The notes beneath the pieces were generated by a model, which saw only the letters and a program-made list of their open reading frames with translations, was not told where the DNA came from and did not search any database. A stretch of 30,165 nt of DNA. Source: Phoronis australis. Its lineage: Eukaryota; Phoronida; Phoronidae. A program made the translations under genes and the position numbers. The stretch covers positions 74,952-105,116 of the forward strand of contig NMRA01000532.1 in assembly GCA_002633005.1 (NCBI GenBank). The letters run 5' to 3'. Shown here one piece after another: positions 29,301 through 30,165 of the stretch (positions are counted from its first letter, which is position 1; each line of letters begins with the position of its first letter).

Positions 29301-30165
29301 CTACATTGAAACGTGTATTGGAAACGTTTAACAAAGGACGTCACAATCACTTGTAACGCCTGTAATTCTTGTGTGCGTACGTAGTGTCTTCTAGTTTGTC
29401 ATTACAACGTAATTTGTGAGTCTGTTATGAAAATGCTGTTCAGTCTCACGGAAATCATCATCATTAAAAAATACGCTGATTGGTGTTAAAAGTGCAATTT
29501 AGTGTTATGTAAAATAGCTGAAAATATGAATTCACGGTCAATGAAAAAAATTTATTCTATTTTTCAATCACAAAGAACGGTGTTTAGATTTATGTACCGT
29601 AGAAAGTTTATTGATGTTTTTGTCAGACCAGGTGCAACGCATGTGTCAGTTATTTATGCGAATTTCACAGTTATTAAAATCACTTTGTTACGCCAGGTAT
29701 GTAGGATATTGAAAATAAGACACGTTTTAATGAACCCGTCATATGGAAAAATACGACAGGTAATAAACTTTTTGTCTCGTCATGCAAGCGACACGAAGGA
29801 GTCAATCTTAGGGCACTCGTTTGACTACATCTGTCTGACTTCATCTTTAAAAAGTGACATCTGAAATGTCTACTAATAATCGGTGGGCCAGATTTTGTAG
29901 GGCCTCTAGAAAATGGTTTTTGTGAGTACTTTAGGGGGGCAATTTTATTTTGGTGTTTTTTAATTCATTTATTAGAGTGTTTTCAAAATCTAAAAAGTTC
30001 CCACATATAAAGTTGCACATTTTTGAGAAATTTGAGTTTGAAGTTACCTAATAATCACCAAAGAGCTTAGTAAACTTATATTTGTAAAAACAACAGTTTT
30101 GGTGACTTTTTTGTAAAACAAGTAATATGGTCCCATCAGTGCCATTGTATTGAACAATATTACAC
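25230..30165. other. Downstream region without a supportable gene
   Basis: Apart from the TG/CG tract at 26285-26368, nothing is firmly identifiable. The longest open frame outside repeats is 120 codons at 29502-29864 (+), basic and AT-driven, without a recognised motif. A possible 5' exon (28851-28905) is discussed as a finding. Confidence 0.5.
26285..26368. repeat. TG microsatellite with an internal CG run
   Basis: About 84 bases of nearly uninterrupted alternating purine-pyrimidine: (TG)n with occasional CG, then a (GC)8-like block at about 26338-26352, then (TG)n again. Such tracts can adopt Z-DNA. The long CVCVCV or HTHTHT frames crossing it are artefacts of the repeat. Confidence 0.97.

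Noticed and set aside
29502-29864. 120-codon plus-strand frame near the right edge
   Set aside because: It is long for AT-rich DNA but unrecognisable, basic and without a second exon or promoter cue. It is not strong enough to call a gene.

Overview
This window is animal (metazoan) genomic DNA. It is AT-rich, has kilobase-scale GT-AG introns, and carries dispersed repeats and microsatellites. There are no bacterial-style gene clusters. The gene model and repeat content would fit a marine invertebrate, perhaps a non-vertebrate deuterostome, but the species cannot be fixed from the sequence alone.

One protein-coding gene is well supported: a seven-exon alpha-arrestin (arrestin domain-containing, ARRDC type) on the + strand. 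Its coding exons are 5494-5611, 12530-12676, 16126-16352, 17847-18029, 19894-20076, 20995-21208 and 22196-22335. They join in phase into a 403-residue protein. It has an arrestin N-lobe, an arrestin C-lobe ending in an IP..IGTIP motif, a proline-rich linker and a PPSY (PPxY) motif, the class of site bound by WW domains of NEDD4-family ubiquitin ligases. An in-frame stop lies just upstream of the ATG, and the stop codon ends the last exon. The promoter region, about 130-240 bp upstream of the ATG, contains three evenly spaced GTTATCC boxes.

Layout: 1-310 holds G-rich palindromic short repeats. 1205-1735 holds a degenerate copy of a repeat family. 1791-2460 holds a minus-strand broken LINE 3' end with a recognisable RNase H domain and a 9-bp repeat tail. 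4325-4511 holds a MITE-like element. 5494-22335 is the arrestin gene. Intron 1 contains a large array (8450-10168) in which a CCACTAGGGGGC-like box recurs about every 150 bp, headed by a perfect 14-bp hairpin, and also a 20-bp x 5 tandem repeat. Intron 3 has a long inverted repeat next to a splice donor. Intron 4 has a truncated copy of the hairpin-headed family. Downstream of the stop codon are a split duplication of the end of the coding sequence, a second MITE copy, the first AATAAA signal (25224) and a TG/CG alternating tract. No gene could be supported in 25230-30165.

The most noteworthy non-coding signal is the array in intron 1. Several boxes match the CTCF core consensus exactly, so a transposable element may have delivered a regularly spaced set of CTCF-like sites. 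Whether they are bound is unknown.
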